This document shows, in pieces, positions 1 to 9,153 of a stretch of DNA of 64,000 nt. A program made the translations under genes and the position numbers. The notes below the pieces were generated by a model. That model had not been told where the DNA came from. It did not search any database and saw only the letters and a program-made list of their open reading frames with translations. The stretch is from Ignavibacteria bacterium (GTDB taxonomy: Bacteria > Bacteroidota > Ignavibacteria > Ignavibacteriales > Ignavibacteriaceae): positions 1 through 64,000 of the forward strand of contig JAJTBZ010000035.1 of the NCBI GenBank assembly GCA_021286645.1, read 5' to 3'. Numbering within the stretch: the stretch's first letter is position 1; every line of letters begins with the position of its first letter.

Positions 1-3000
1 TCCCGCGATGGAGGGTGAAGCACCAATTCCCGAAACTGCAATATTTTGTGTAGTCGCCCCGCTGCTAACATGAGTGATATTGCCTGACTGTGAACCTGCA
101 ATTGAAGGCAGGAAACGAGTATATATAGTAGTTACAGGCACTATGCCAACATTGGGGTTTAATGTTACCGAAGTCGTGTACCCGCTGGCAAGGGCAAGAG
201 ATACCTGGAATCCTGATGGGGCCGTTATAACAATTGAACCGGATAAGTACGCACCTGCAACAGTGTAAGATCGGCTTAAGCCGGTATTCACAGTAACTGT
301 TCCAAAATTTATTGCAGTTGAAGGATTAAGAGTTATCTGTGGCGCATTGCCTGAACCATTGACCAATACCAGTTTGGTGGCAAGTCCCGATGTAGCGTTA
401 CTTATCGATGCACTCTTTAGCCCGCCTGATACCGGCACCAGTCGTACATATATGGCTGTTGTTGCCACTGTTCCATTACTCGGCGCCAGATTTATCGTGT
501 TCGTCCAGCCGCTTGTTGATGATAGCGATATCTGGTAATCGGCCGTTCCCGTTACTACGATATTTCCCGCTAAACCCGTTCCGCTTACCGTATAACTCTT
601 TACTGCCGATGCATTATACAGGGCTACTCCTCCGAAGTTCGGTAAACTGTCTGCCGATACTGTCATCGAGGGCACCACCCCTGCCCCGCTTACCGGGATG
701 CTTACCGTACCGGCTCCACTGCTGCTTAAGACGATATTACCACTTTGTGAGCCCGTGGCCGTTGGCGTGTACTGCACATAGACTGTACAGATTGCTACAT
801 TTCCTCCGCTTTGCGTTAAGGTTATCCCGTTGCTGTATCCGCTGCCCGCGCTGAGCGATATCTTAAAATTTGTCGGACTGCTTATACTGATATCTCCACT
901 GAGGTAACTACCACTTACGGTAAAACTCTTTGCTGCCGAGCTTTGATTTACTGCAACATTACCAAATCCTGTTATACCCAACGAATTCGTACTTATTGTT
1001 GGCGCATATCCTAAGCCCGTTACACTTACCGACTGAGTTGTTGCTCCACTACTTGTATTGGTTATTGCCGCTGCATTGGTACCTACGGATGCAGGACTGA
1101 AACGTACATACACCGTTGTATTACTTACGCTTCCACTACTCTGCGTTAATGTTAACTGACCTGCATACCCGCTTGAAGAACTCAATGATACCTGATAACC
1201 CGTGGGAGCACTTACCGTTATATCACTACTCAGCGAACTTCCGCTTACCGTATAACTCTGTGAGCTGCTTGTATTACCCACTAAAATATTTCCGAACGAA
1301 CTTAAACTCGATGGGCTTACTGTTATCTGTGGCATGACACCCGCTCCGCTTACCGCTATATTCTGCGTTGTTGCATTCGTACTTGCATGGGTGATGTTTC
1401 CACTATAGCTTGTTGCTGCCGGCGGCATAAATCGCGTATATATTGTTGTACTCCCTACTACTCCTACGTTCGGATTCAGGGTCAGGGAGGTTGCATATCC
1501 ACTGGTTAATGCCAGGGATACCTGAAAACCTCCGGGCGCCGTTATTACTAATGGGCCCGATAAATATTGCCCCGATACGGTATACGACCGGCTCAGTCCT
1601 GTGTTTACTGCAACATTACCGAAATTTATTGCTGTTGACGGAGTTAAGGTTATCTGTGGTGATTGTCCTGAACCATTGACCAATACCAGTTTGGTGGCAA
1701 GTCCCGATGTAGCGTTACTTATCGATGCACTCTTTAGCCCGCCTGATACCGGCACCAATCGTACATATATCGCTGTTGTTGCCACTGTTCCATTACTCGG
1801 CACCAGATTTATCGTGTTCGTCCAGCCACTCGTTGAGGATAGCGATATCTGGTAATCGGCCGTTCCCGTTACTACGATATTTCCCGCTAAACCCGTTCCG
1901 CTTACCGTATAACTCTTAACTGCCGATGCATTATACAGGGCTACTCCTCCAAAACTCGGTAAACTATCTGCCGATACTGTCATCGAAGGTACTACCCCTG
2001 CCCCGCTTACAGGGATGCTTACCGTACCGGCTCCACTGCTGCTTAACACGATATTACCACTTTGTGAGCCCGTGGACGTTGGCGTGTACTGTACATAAAC
2101 TGTACAGATTGCTACATTTCCTCCACTTTGCGTTAAGGTTATCCCGTTGCTGTATCCGCTGCCCACGCTGAGCGATATCTTAAAATTTGTCGGACTGCTT
2201 ATACTGATGTCTCCACTAAGGTAACTACCACTTACGGTAAAACTCTTTGCTGCCGAACTTTGATTTACTGCAACATTACCAAAAGCAATTGTTGCAGTAG
2301 AACTAACTGCAATAGTTGGCGCGTATCCCCTTCCGGTAACACTGATAAACTTAGCACTGGCACCGGGACTGGTAATTTGAATTGAACCGGTATATACCTG
2401 CGATAACCCTGGTACAAATTTCACATAGACAGTTGTTGTATTAACGGTACCACTACTTTGAGTGAGCGTGAGAACTGAACCATAGCCACTCGAAGCTGAA
2501 GAAGATACCTGGTATCCTGTGGGTGCAGCTATTGTTATATCGCCTGAAAGAGTGGATCCACCAACAGTAAATGATTGTGCAGTAGATGAACTGCCGACTA
2601 AAACATTACCAAATGATGTCAATGAAGTAACCGAAGCAATAATTGTTGGTAAAACGCCTGTACCATCAACAGCAATTGTTTGCATTGTAGCGCCATTGCT
2701 TGTATGGGTAATTACGCCACTTTGGTACCCTGCAAACGCCGGTAGAAAACGGGTATAGATTGCAACATTATTAAGAGCTCCCGCGCTTGGAGCAAGACTT
2801 ATCGAAGAGGTGTAGCCGCTGGATAAAGTTGTCGAAACCTGAAATCCTGTCGGGGCAGTAATGATAACGTTCGATGTAAGGTTTGAACCCGAGACAGTAT
2901 AAGAGCGGCTTAAGCCTGTATTCACCGCCACATTGCCAAAATTTATTGCAGAAGACGGGTTTAATGTTATCGTAGCTACCGGAGATGTGTTCACAGTGAA

Positions 3001-4542
3001 GCCAATAGATGATCCCGCCGAAGTTCCAATCCCGGTAATTGCTACATTTCCCGAAGTGCCATTCGATAATAACAAGGCAGGATTGCCCGTTGGCGATATC
3101 GAAGTTCGTCCCGATTCCGAACTTAAGAAAGCGAGGTTGGTATTGCCGTTTGATGAATTACTGCCGCCTGGTCTGAATACATACAACTCATCCGGAGGGC
3201 CATTCGAGTTTCCGGCACCATCCCGGGCAGTATTAACACGGTATACAACCAAACCACTGCCCGGTACGCTGCTTTCAAAGGTACCTGATTGCTTTCTATA
3301 TTCTAATACAAAATATTCTGAAGAAGAATTAGATGAATTGATTCTATAGCAGTTATTTGTTGATGATGTAAGAGCGTTAAGAGTATAATTGCCGCTGCCA
3401 ATTACCGGAATTGAATTTATCCAATGACCATATCTAAACTTCATATATGCGCTCATGTGCTGCGGCGGGTTCGCATTCTGCTCCATTAAATCCCATGGAC
3501 CGACTGGAGAAAATCCATCATAACTGTAGTGATATAAATCCGGCGCTCCCAGTGTATGAAACATTTCATGGCAAAGAACCCCGGCACCGCTGCCAGTAAG
3601 AAAATTCTGTAACTGCAAATTGTAATTATAAACACGTTTGCCGTTTATTGTAACTGTCTGAGAATACAGAGACCACATATGAGGCCATAATAGATCAGCC
3701 CAGGCACCGGGGCTGCCCGATACAACAAAACACACATTATCAACATAACCATCGTTATCTGAATCAACATTAAGATTTGCCGGAATCTGTCCTGAAACTG
3801 CATTTACAGCATTGCGGAGTAAGGTATGCTCGCGGTTCATTCTATCGGTTGAAGTTTGGTATCCATTGGGATTAGTTACCGCGTTATAAGTTAAATAGTA
3901 GCCGCGTGGATTAGGATCCTGATATGAGACAACTGTACTCCCTCCCGCAACCGGGTAAAAATAAGTTTGGATATTCAGTTGATTATACGATGCCTCGAGA
4001 TAATAATTATGCATTGAGTTTGCGCCAGTTGCTGCATTATTATACATATTATCATACAAGGAATTAGCGTCGGTATACTCAGCCTCGCCAGAAAAGCGAA
4101 TGAAAATAACAATATTGTTTAATGTTCCTCCCGTAGGCGACTTTTTAGCTTCATACGAAAACATTGAACGGATCTTTTCATTTCGGATCTGTTCTATTTG
4201 AGAAATTGGAGGATGAAGATCCGGTTCCAGCTTTGTTGTTGTAGGATCCGTAATGCCTACAACATAATCACTTGCCACAAGTGTTCCACTTTGAAGACTA
4301 GCGTACACGTAGAACCCGGTGGTTTTATTTTGAACAATTGTGTAATTCTTGGCATCATGTACCCAATTATAATGCTCATCACCAGACAGGAATGCATTAA
4401 TGACTTTATTATCCGGTTGTTTAAGAGTGATAGGAAAAAATCTGATGGGAGCAGCGGTTACAATTGCGTTTAATGTAACCATGTACAAGGATACCCACAT
4501 AAGTACCCTGAGATTTGCCAAGATTGTCTTACGAAATTTCAT
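1..4542 (-). CDS. Secreted M6-family metalloprotease with long Ig-like repeat array (partial, C-terminus beyond window)
   Basis: Reading leftward from the ATG at 4542 the frame stays open to the window edge (over 1,500 codons), so the C-terminus is missing. Residues 1-31 look like a signal peptide ending near VTAAP. The catalytic region has HEMFH at residues 325-329 (HExxH zinc site), followed by TLGAPDLYHY and GPWDLM, the arrangement of M6 (immune inhibitor A-like) peptidases. From about residue 500 the protein is a chain of Ig-like/choice-of-anchor type domains of 104-116 residues, each with an xFGNVxV start, an SxTVSGSxL strand and a VYVRF strand. Nine such starts are visible. A T9SS sorting domain would be expected beyond the edge; this is an inference. 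The likely role is extracellular proteolysis or adhesion. The upstream neighbour (YeiH-like) is 315 bp away, so this is probably its own transcript. Confidence 0.88.
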   Translation of the reverse strand, partial: MKFRKTILANLRVLMWVSLYMVTLNAIVTAAPIRFFPITLKQPDNKVINAFLSGDEHYNWVHDAKNYTIVQNKTTGFYVYASLQSGTLVASDYVVGITDPTTTKLEPDLHPPISQIEQIRNEKIRSMFSYEAKKSPTGGTLNNIVIFIRFSGEAEYTDANSLYDNMYNNAATGANSMHNYYLEASYNQLNIQTYFYPVAGGSTVVSYQDPNPRGYYLTYNAVTNPNGYQTSTDRMNREHTLLRNAVNAVSGQIPANLNVDSDNDGYVDNVCFVVSGSPGAWADLLWPHMWSLYSQTVTINGKRVYNYNLQLQNFLTGSGAGVLCHEMFHTLGAPDLYHYSYDGFSPVGPWDLMEQNANPPQHMSAYMKFRYGHWINSIPVIGSGNYTLNALTSSTNNCYRINSSNSSSEYFVLEYRKQSGTFESSVPGSGLVVYRVNTARDGAGNSNGPPDELYVFRPGGSNSSNGNTNLAFLSSESGRTSISPTGNPALLLSNGTSGNVAITGIGTSAGSSIGFTVNTSPVATITLNPSSAINFGNVAVNTGLSRSYTVSGSNLTSNVIITAPTGFQVSTTLSSGYTSSISLAPSAGALNNVAIYTRFLPAFAGYQSGVITHTSNGATMQTIAVDGTGVLPTIIASVTSLTSFGNVLVGSSSTAQSFTVGGSTLSGDITIAAPTGYQVSSSASSGYGSVLTLTQSSGTVNTTTVYVKFVPGLSQVYTGSIQITSPGASAKFISVTGRGYAPTIAVSSTATIAFGNVAVNQSSAAKSFTVSGSYLSGDISISSPTNFKISLSVGSGYSNGITLTQSGGNVAICTVYVQYTPTSTGSQSGNIVLSSSGAGTVSIPVSGAGVVPSMTVSADSLPSFGGVALYNASAVKSYTVSGTGLAGNIVVTGTADYQISLSSTSGWTNTINLVPSNGTVATTAIYVRLVPVSGGLKSASISNATSGLATKLVLVNGSGQSPQITLTPSTAINFGNVAVNTGLSRSYTVSGQYLSGPLVITAPGGFQVSLALTSGYATSLTLNPNVGVVGSTTIYTRFMPPAATSYSGNITHASTNATTQNIAVSGAGVMPQITVSPSSLSSFGNILVGNTSSSQSYTVSGSSLSSDITVSAPTGYQVSLSSSSGYAGQLTLTQSSGSVSNTTVYVRFSPASVGTNAAAITNTSSGATTQSVSVTGLGYAPTISTNSLGITGFGNVAVNQSSAAKSFTVSGSYLSGDISISSPTNFKISLSAGSGYSNGITLTQSGGNVAICTVYVQYTPTATGSQSGNIVLSSSGAGTVSIPVSGAGVVPSMTVSADSLPNFGGVALYNASAVKSYTVSGTGLAGNIVVTGTADYQISLSSTSGWTNTINLAPSNGTVATTAIYVRLVPVSGGLKSASISNATSGLATKLVLVNGSGNAPQITLNPSTAINFGTVTVNTGLSRSYTVAGAYLSGSIVITAPSGFQVSLALASGYTTSVTLNPNVGIVPVTTIYTRFLPSIAGSQSGNITHVSSGATTQNIAVSGIGASPSIAG
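350..967. repeat. Long direct repeat, copy 1 (within Ig-like array)
   Basis: About 620 bp almost identical to 1667-2284; by eye only around twenty substitutions and no frame-changing indel. It encodes about two Ig-like units of the M6 protein. The offset between copies is 1317 bp (439 codons), exactly four Ig-like units, so reading frame and domain register are preserved. Similarity drops sharply on both sides. Confidence 0.9.
1667..2284. repeat. Long direct repeat, copy 2 (within Ig-like array)
   Basis: Partner of 350-967. The sharp edges inside an otherwise diverged domain array suggest recent duplication or gene conversion rather than uniform conservation. Confidence 0.9.
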
Positions 4543-4857
4543 CTGTCATCCGATATACTTTTTTACCCATTACCCATAATTTTTATAAACCATGGGTAAC
4601 GTGAGAGCCCCTGACTCCGTTCAGGGACAAACAAATTACCAATCACTCAGCGGGTATCAGTACAAAACCACAATTAATGGAAAATTATATAGGTTACCCC
4701 ATATTCCATTATTCATAAACGTAAAGGTGTGATTCTGTACTGAAATTATCGGGAAATTTCACAAAAAGTTTAGAGAATTGAATGTTATTAATTGACAAAC
4801 AAGCCGTTAGAATGTTCTAAATCACAATTTTGGATATTTCTATCTGCCGCGCATTAT
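4543..4857. other. Intergenic region with an inverted repeat near the M6 gene start
   Basis: 315 bp without a gene. TTACCCAT at 4570-4577 and ATGGGTAA at 4592-4599 form a perfect 8-bp inverted repeat with a 14-bp spacer. The repeat lies 28 bp upstream of the M6 protease start on the minus strand. TACCCAT is also directly repeated (4564-4570, 4571-4577). A second small hairpin pairs CCCTGA 4609-4614 with TCAGGG 4621-4626. These could be an operator or leader hairpin. Nothing else is recognisable. Confidence 0.35.
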
Positions 4858-5790
4858 TTAAATGAAAACAATTAAAGAAATCGTGGAAATAATACACCAT
4901 AGTAGTATGCCCATAATAAATGGCTTAATTCCAACTGTTTTCAGTGTAGCGTATGTAATATTACTCCCTATCAGGAATAAAGTTACTACTAATCCCTGCT
5001 TGGAGATTAGATAAATTACATGAAAAGCCGGCTGCAGTCCAATAAAAAAAGTGTTAATTATCATTGCACCGAAGAACGCGAAGATAAAGTATGGGATTTT
5101 GTATTTTTTAACATTGGATTTGAATACCAGCCCGGAGATAAAAGCAACAGGAATAATCCACAATGCCCTTGTCAGTTTTACAGTAGTTGCTATCGCCAAA
5201 GCTTCTTTACCATAACTGGATGCGGCTCCGACTACTGAGCTGGTATCATGAATGGCAATGGCAGCCCACAGGCCGAATTGCGACTGACTTAAATTTAGCG
5301 CGTGCCCGATGAGGGGGAAAATAATTAAGGCAAGACTATTGAGGATAAAAACCACACCTAATGCAACCGATGTTTCTTCACTTTTCGCATCAATTACCGG
5401 AGCAACCGCTGCTATAGCGCTACCCCCACAAATTGCAGTTCCACTTGCAATAAGGTAGGCCGTTTTCTTCTCTAATTTTATATATCTGGCAATTACTAAA
5501 CCGATGGTAAAAGTAAGAATTATTCCTGATACGGTATAAGCCAAACCTTTGGTTCCGGCATCAAGTGCAACTAGTGCATTCATGCCAAATCCGAGACCTA
5601 CTACTGAAAACTGTAATAGTGAATGCGTGGCCTTTCTGGTATATTCAATTACCGGATTTCCAAACAGCAAAGCCACGGAGATTCCTAATAACAAAGCAAT
5701 CGGGGCTGTAATTTGGGGAAACATGCATAGTACAATAAAAATAATAATCAATTCGCGGGTGTATTTAAAGGAAAACAATAGTATGCTCAA
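4858..5790 (-). CDS. YeiH/UPF0324-family putative inner-membrane transporter
   Basis: A 310-residue, very hydrophobic protein with about nine to ten membrane segments. The family signature is clear: FGNPVIEYTRKATHSLLQFSVVGLG near the N-terminus, GTAICGGSAIAAVAPVI in the middle and IHDTSSVVGAASSYG further on. Members are annotated as putative sulfate exporters (YeiH, PF03601), but the substrate is not well established. Length matches the family. It is monocistronic: 349 bp separate its start from the lysozyme gene's start-distal end at 5924 minus the gap, and both genes point the same way with no overlap. Confidence 0.88.
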   Translation of the reverse strand: MSILLFSFKYTRELIIIFIVLCMFPQITAPIALLLGISVALLFGNPVIEYTRKATHSLLQFSVVGLGFGMNALVALDAGTKGLAYTVSGIILTFTIGLVIARYIKLEKKTAYLIASGTAICGGSAIAAVAPVIDAKSEETSVALGVVFILNSLALIIFPLIGHALNLSQSQFGLWAAIAIHDTSSVVGAASSYGKEALAIATTVKLTRALWIIPVAFISGLVFKSNVKKYKIPYFIFAFFGAMIINTFFIGLQPAFHVIYLISKQGLVVTLFLIGSNITYATLKTVGIKPFIMGILLWCIISTISLIVFI

Positions 5791-5882
5791 AAATATATTA
5801 ATGATGTGATAAGATACGATTTGGAAATAATTAGAAAAATATAAAATTCCGGTACTTTTTGGGCTATGTATAAGAACAAATT

Positions 5883-5918
5883 AGCCGGGAAAGCAATTCG
5901 CAAAATGCTTCCCCGGCT
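5883..5918 (-). terminator. Rho-independent terminator-like hairpin downstream of the GH25 gene
   Basis: AGCCGGGAAAGCA at 5883-5895 pairs with TGCTTCCCCGGCT at 5906-5918 (one mismatch). It lies 5 bp after the lysozyme stop on the minus strand. The tract that follows is T-rich but interrupted. Confidence 0.65.
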
Positions 5919-5923
5919 GCGTG

Positions 5924-6574
5924 TTAATACTTATCGAAAAAATCCTGTGTCATAACATTAAGATCGAATTGCCCACCGGGAACACTTTGCAACACACCAT
6001 GCTCAGAATACTGCCAAACATCCCATGCCTGCCAGCCAATCGGGCATGCTGGCGGGTTTTCAATATTAAATGTATTTGGATACCGAGCAATCCATAGTGG
6101 ATATTGCCCCAAATCATGGCTCGAAGGTAGCTTTGACTCAAGGTAACTTTTCGTAGCATAAATCATAAATCCATATCCGGCTTCTTCAATAACCTGAGCG
6201 AAGATATGTACCCAATTCAAAGCTTCGACAGGATTTAGTACCATATTGGGATCTTCAAAGTCCAATACCAAAGGGAAATTAGCTTTGGGGAATTCTCCAA
6301 CTTTTGAGATGAAATAATTTGCTTCGCTCCGCGCATCGGCTTCCACGCTACTATTTTTTCCGGGGCGTGAATAATGGTAATAACCGATTTTAAATCCCGC
6401 AACACCTGAATCATGTGCCTGAATTTTTGCTCCATCGATATACGATTGATTATATGATGAGCCATCAGTAACTTTAATGAATGTAAACCTGTACCCTTCG
6501 TTCAGTACCCCGTCCCAGTTAATGTGGGTCCCCTGGTAACGACTAACATCAATTCCATTAATATACTCTGGCAT
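5924..6574 (-). CDS. GH25-family lysozyme (muramidase)
   Basis: 216 residues forming a single GH25 domain that hydrolyses beta-1,4 bonds in peptidoglycan. GIDVSRYQG lies at residues 7-15, with D9 as the usual first acidic residue. The catalytic DxE motif is D105-F-E107 in LVLDFED, and the C-terminal WQYS and DLNVM match the family ending. No signal peptide is visible, so export would need holin-like release or another route; it could be a phage-derived or intracellular-stored enzyme. The start at 6574 is supported by a strong AGGAGG ribosome site 5 bp upstream. It is a single gene with its own terminator-like hairpin. Confidence 0.93.
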   Translation of the reverse strand: MPEYINGIDVSRYQGTHINWDGVLNEGYRFTFIKVTDGSSYNQSYIDGAKIQAHDSGVAGFKIGYYHYSRPGKNSSVEADARSEANYFISKVGEFPKANFPLVLDFEDPNMVLNPVEALNWVHIFAQVIEEAGYGFMIYATKSYLESKLPSSHDLGQYPLWIARYPNTFNIENPPACPIGWQAWDVWQYSEHGVLQSVPGGQFDLNVMTQDFFDKY

Positions 6575-6709
6575 GTGTCCTCCTGATTGAATAGATTAAA
6601 GTTTTACCGGCTAACCGGTATGTAATAAACAGCTTTAAGAGAAAATTTCAGAACCCTGAGTTTGAATAAACAGCAATTGTATAACCAGTATAACATTTTT
6701 TTCTTTCAT

Positions 6710-6746
6710 TAAAAACAAAAAAGCGTTGGACCCGATGCCAACGCTT
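6710..6746 (-). terminator. Rho-independent terminator of the 6773-8254 gene
   Basis: AAGCGTTGG at 6721-6729 pairs perfectly with CCAACGCTT at 6738-6746. On the minus strand it is followed by a T-rich run (A-rich 6710-6720 on the plus strand). It lies 27 bp after the stop codon. Confidence 0.85.
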
Positions 6747-6772
6747 TTCCGAAGGAATGATTATATGAAAGG

Positions 6773-8254
6773 CTATTTCAATAGAACCATTTCCCGATTG
6801 ATTACATCGTTACCAGCTCTCAGGCTGTAGATGTACGTACCACTCGCCAGGTTATTCGCACTAAATACAATTGAGTATTCTCTTGGATTTAAAACCTGAT
6901 TAATTAAGACTGCCACTTCCTTTCCCAGCATGTTATATACCCGCAAAGTAACATGCTCCTGTTGAGGCACATTAAATCGAATGGTAGTGGCAGGATTAAA
7001 AGGGTTAGGATAATTCTGTTCCAATATCAAAGAACCCGGCTTACCAATAGTACTTTCGGAAACACCGGAAGCGGCGGCTATTTTAAGAGACATATAAGTA
7101 ATAATCGGAGTCCCGATCGAATCACTGACAGTTATCATAATCGATAAATTAGTCTTTATTACCGGAACGCCAGAGAATGTTTTTGTACTATTATTATATG
7201 TTAACCATGCAGGCAACGGATTGCCATTGGCCAAATTTACTGTATAAGTAAGTTGAGAATTACCATCATCATCATTAAACATTGTGTCAGGAATTGTGTA
7301 AGTAAACATTTTACCAACTGTTGCATTTTGGGTCGGTATGGTTCCAACCATATAAGGATCAAAATTTGTATGTTTTAAACTATCCAGCAAATGATCAAAG
7401 CGAACCCAATAAACATTGTACGAGTTCCATGCTACCCCACCACGGCTAAAAAACAAATATTTTCCATCGTCCGTAATATGATGACCATATTCCCAGTTAG
7501 GATAATCCGTATTTATCGGAGAGCCGAGATTTTTTGGATTAGTCCACTTACCATTCGTTTTTTTGTATGCAACAAATATATCACCCGGTACACCAGCGTT
7601 ACTACGCGATAGAAGCATGTACGATTCATCTGGGGCTACGAAGAAATCATTTTCATCGTAGTCCGGAGTATTTATGGGGGCCCCTAAATTTTGCATCAGC
7701 GTGTCCGTACCATTACTATACATATAGTATAAGTCACGCATATTGTTCGCCCCGTTCGAGGAGCAATACATGTGATTTAATCCGGTGACCTGAAAATAAT
7801 GTGTACTTAAATCTTTTGAAAAGAGCTTAACCGGCGTTGTCCATCCATTTCCCGAGCGATGAGCAACATATTCAACAGTTATATTATTTACATCTCTTTG
7901 CATAAATATTGTACTGTCATCCGGCGAAAGTTTAACCCCAAAAAAGCTCTCAAACGCAACAGTCGGCCCTACCCAGTGATTGTTCTGATATTTAAAACAT
8001 TTAATTCGAAAATTTGATGGGGGATAATTGTTCAGTTCTGAATAATACAATTCCTTGCCGTCATGGGTAATGGCAATTCGTTCCATAGGACGCAGACCGC
8101 CGTTAATTGGCAAATTGAATATTTTCGGATTATAATCTGGTTTTGATTGGCCTAAATACATGCTATCTACAGGAATCGCTTGCGCGAATGTACCACCCGA
8201 TATTACCATACACAATACAAAAGCCGCCGAAATTGCAGAGTATATTTTGTTCAT
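6773..8254 (-). CDS. Secreted PD40/WD40-like propeller protein with cadherin-like Ig domain and T9SS sorting domain
   Basis: 493 residues. The signal peptide is at residues 1-25 (ending GGTFAQA). Residues 40-300 contain PD40-type propeller blades such as ITHDGKELYYSE, LSPDDSTIFMQRD, APDESYMLLSRS and DDGKYLFFSRGG. Residues 310-395 resemble a He_PIG/dystroglycan cadherin-like Ig domain (FTYTIPD, LPAWLTYN, FSGVP). The last 85 residues are a type A T9SS domain starting LEQNYPNPFNPATTIRFNVP and ending in a strand rich in V and L. It is probably an outer-surface or secreted binding protein; no catalytic motif is visible. It is monocistronic, with its own terminator. Confidence 0.9.
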   Translation of the reverse strand: MNKIYSAISAAFVLCMVISGGTFAQAIPVDSMYLGQSKPDYNPKIFNLPINGGLRPMERIAITHDGKELYYSELNNYPPSNFRIKCFKYQNNHWVGPTVAFESFFGVKLSPDDSTIFMQRDVNNITVEYVAHRSGNGWTTPVKLFSKDLSTHYFQVTGLNHMYCSSNGANNMRDLYYMYSNGTDTLMQNLGAPINTPDYDENDFFVAPDESYMLLSRSNAGVPGDIFVAYKKTNGKWTNPKNLGSPINTDYPNWEYGHHITDDGKYLFFSRGGVAWNSYNVYWVRFDHLLDSLKHTNFDPYMVGTIPTQNATVGKMFTYTIPDTMFNDDDGNSQLTYTVNLANGNPLPAWLTYNNSTKTFSGVPVIKTNLSIMITVSDSIGTPIITYMSLKIAAASGVSESTIGKPGSLILEQNYPNPFNPATTIRFNVPQQEHVTLRVYNMLGKEVAVLINQVLNPREYSIVFSANNLASGTYIYSLRAGNDVINREMVLLK

Positions 8255-8451
8255 ATAACTTCCTCGCTAAAAAATTTAATGTTTAACCGTGCAACAGAAA
8301 TTTCTCTGAAGCATGGTACAAACTATTAAATGGAGTTAAGCGAAAGGGATTTTGCTTGTGAATTGCACAGGCAATATGCAAATTTCACTTCAATATGTAT
8401 AAGCGGATCAGAAAAGCTATAAAGGACAGGCAAATTACAAATATGTAATTA

Positions 8452-9153
8452 CTAAATCGTGAGATCGTCCTTAAGTTCCTTGAAACAGTATCTACTTACC
8501 GGTAATACATCACCTGTTTCAAGAATTACCCGATATTGCCCCCCACCCAAATTCTGAAATGAGGCGATGTGATCTACGTTAATGATATACGATTTATGAA
8601 TCCGCGAATAACGTGCAGGTAGTAATGGTTCCAGCTGGCCAAGTGGTTTATCATAAATTGCAACTCCCCCATCCCGCAAATGAAGTTCTACATAAATATT
8701 ATCTGATTTGAAATATCTGATATCTTCCAACGGAATTAAATGGATGTCGAATCCTCTCTTTACCGAAAGATACTTTATCGCGTGCCCGTCGGTTGCGTGA
8801 TTATCTTTTAATCGGTTAAATGCGATTTGCAGCCGCTCCGATGAATACGGTTTTGGAATGAAGTCCAAAACTCCATATTCGAACGCCTCAATAGCCCGAT
8901 GTATATTTGCCGAGATAATTATTGTATGAAAAGAGCGGCTGACAAGCTGCTGCAATATTTGGAAACCATCTTTCGCATTTAGGTTGAGATCAAGTAACAA
9001 AACATCAATCGTTTTTTCTTTTAAAAAAATCAGAGCATTCTCGAGAGTATGCTCCATATGAAGCATTGTAATTTCAGTACCCAGCAATTCACGCACTAAA
9101 AATGCAATATCTTCTGCAGTAGGCCGTTCATCTTCAACAATGAGGATACGCAT
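8452..9153 (-). CDS. LytTR-family response regulator
   Basis: 233 residues from the ATG at 9153, which gives the normal receiver start MRILIVEDE. The receiver domain spans 1-115 with acidic pocket E7/D8, phosphoacceptor D55 in LLLDLNL and lysine in PKPYSS. The LytTR DNA-binding domain spans about 130-230 (FKSDNIYVELHL, YSRIHKSYIINVDHI). LytTR regulators bind direct repeats upstream of target genes. The gene starts within the stop codon of the upstream kinase (TAATG), so the two are translationally coupled and form a two-component system. A longer in-frame start at 9186 exists but would overlap the kinase and add residues foreign to the receiver fold. Confidence 0.93.
   Translation of the reverse strand: MRILIVEDERPTAEDIAFLVRELLGTEITMLHMEHTLENALIFLKEKTIDVLLLDLNLNAKDGFQILQQLVSRSFHTIIISANIHRAIEAFEYGVLDFIPKPYSSERLQIAFNRLKDNHATDGHAIKYLSVKRGFDIHLIPLEDIRYFKSDNIYVELHLRDGGVAIYDKPLGQLEPLLPARYSRIHKSYIINVDHIASFQNLGGGQYRVILETGDVLPVSRYCFKELKDDLTI

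Noticed and set aside
74-3349. Several plus-strand open frames of 60-148 codons
   Set aside because: All lie antisense to the continuous minus-strand M6 protein and repeat with its period; they have no ribosome sites and odd composition.
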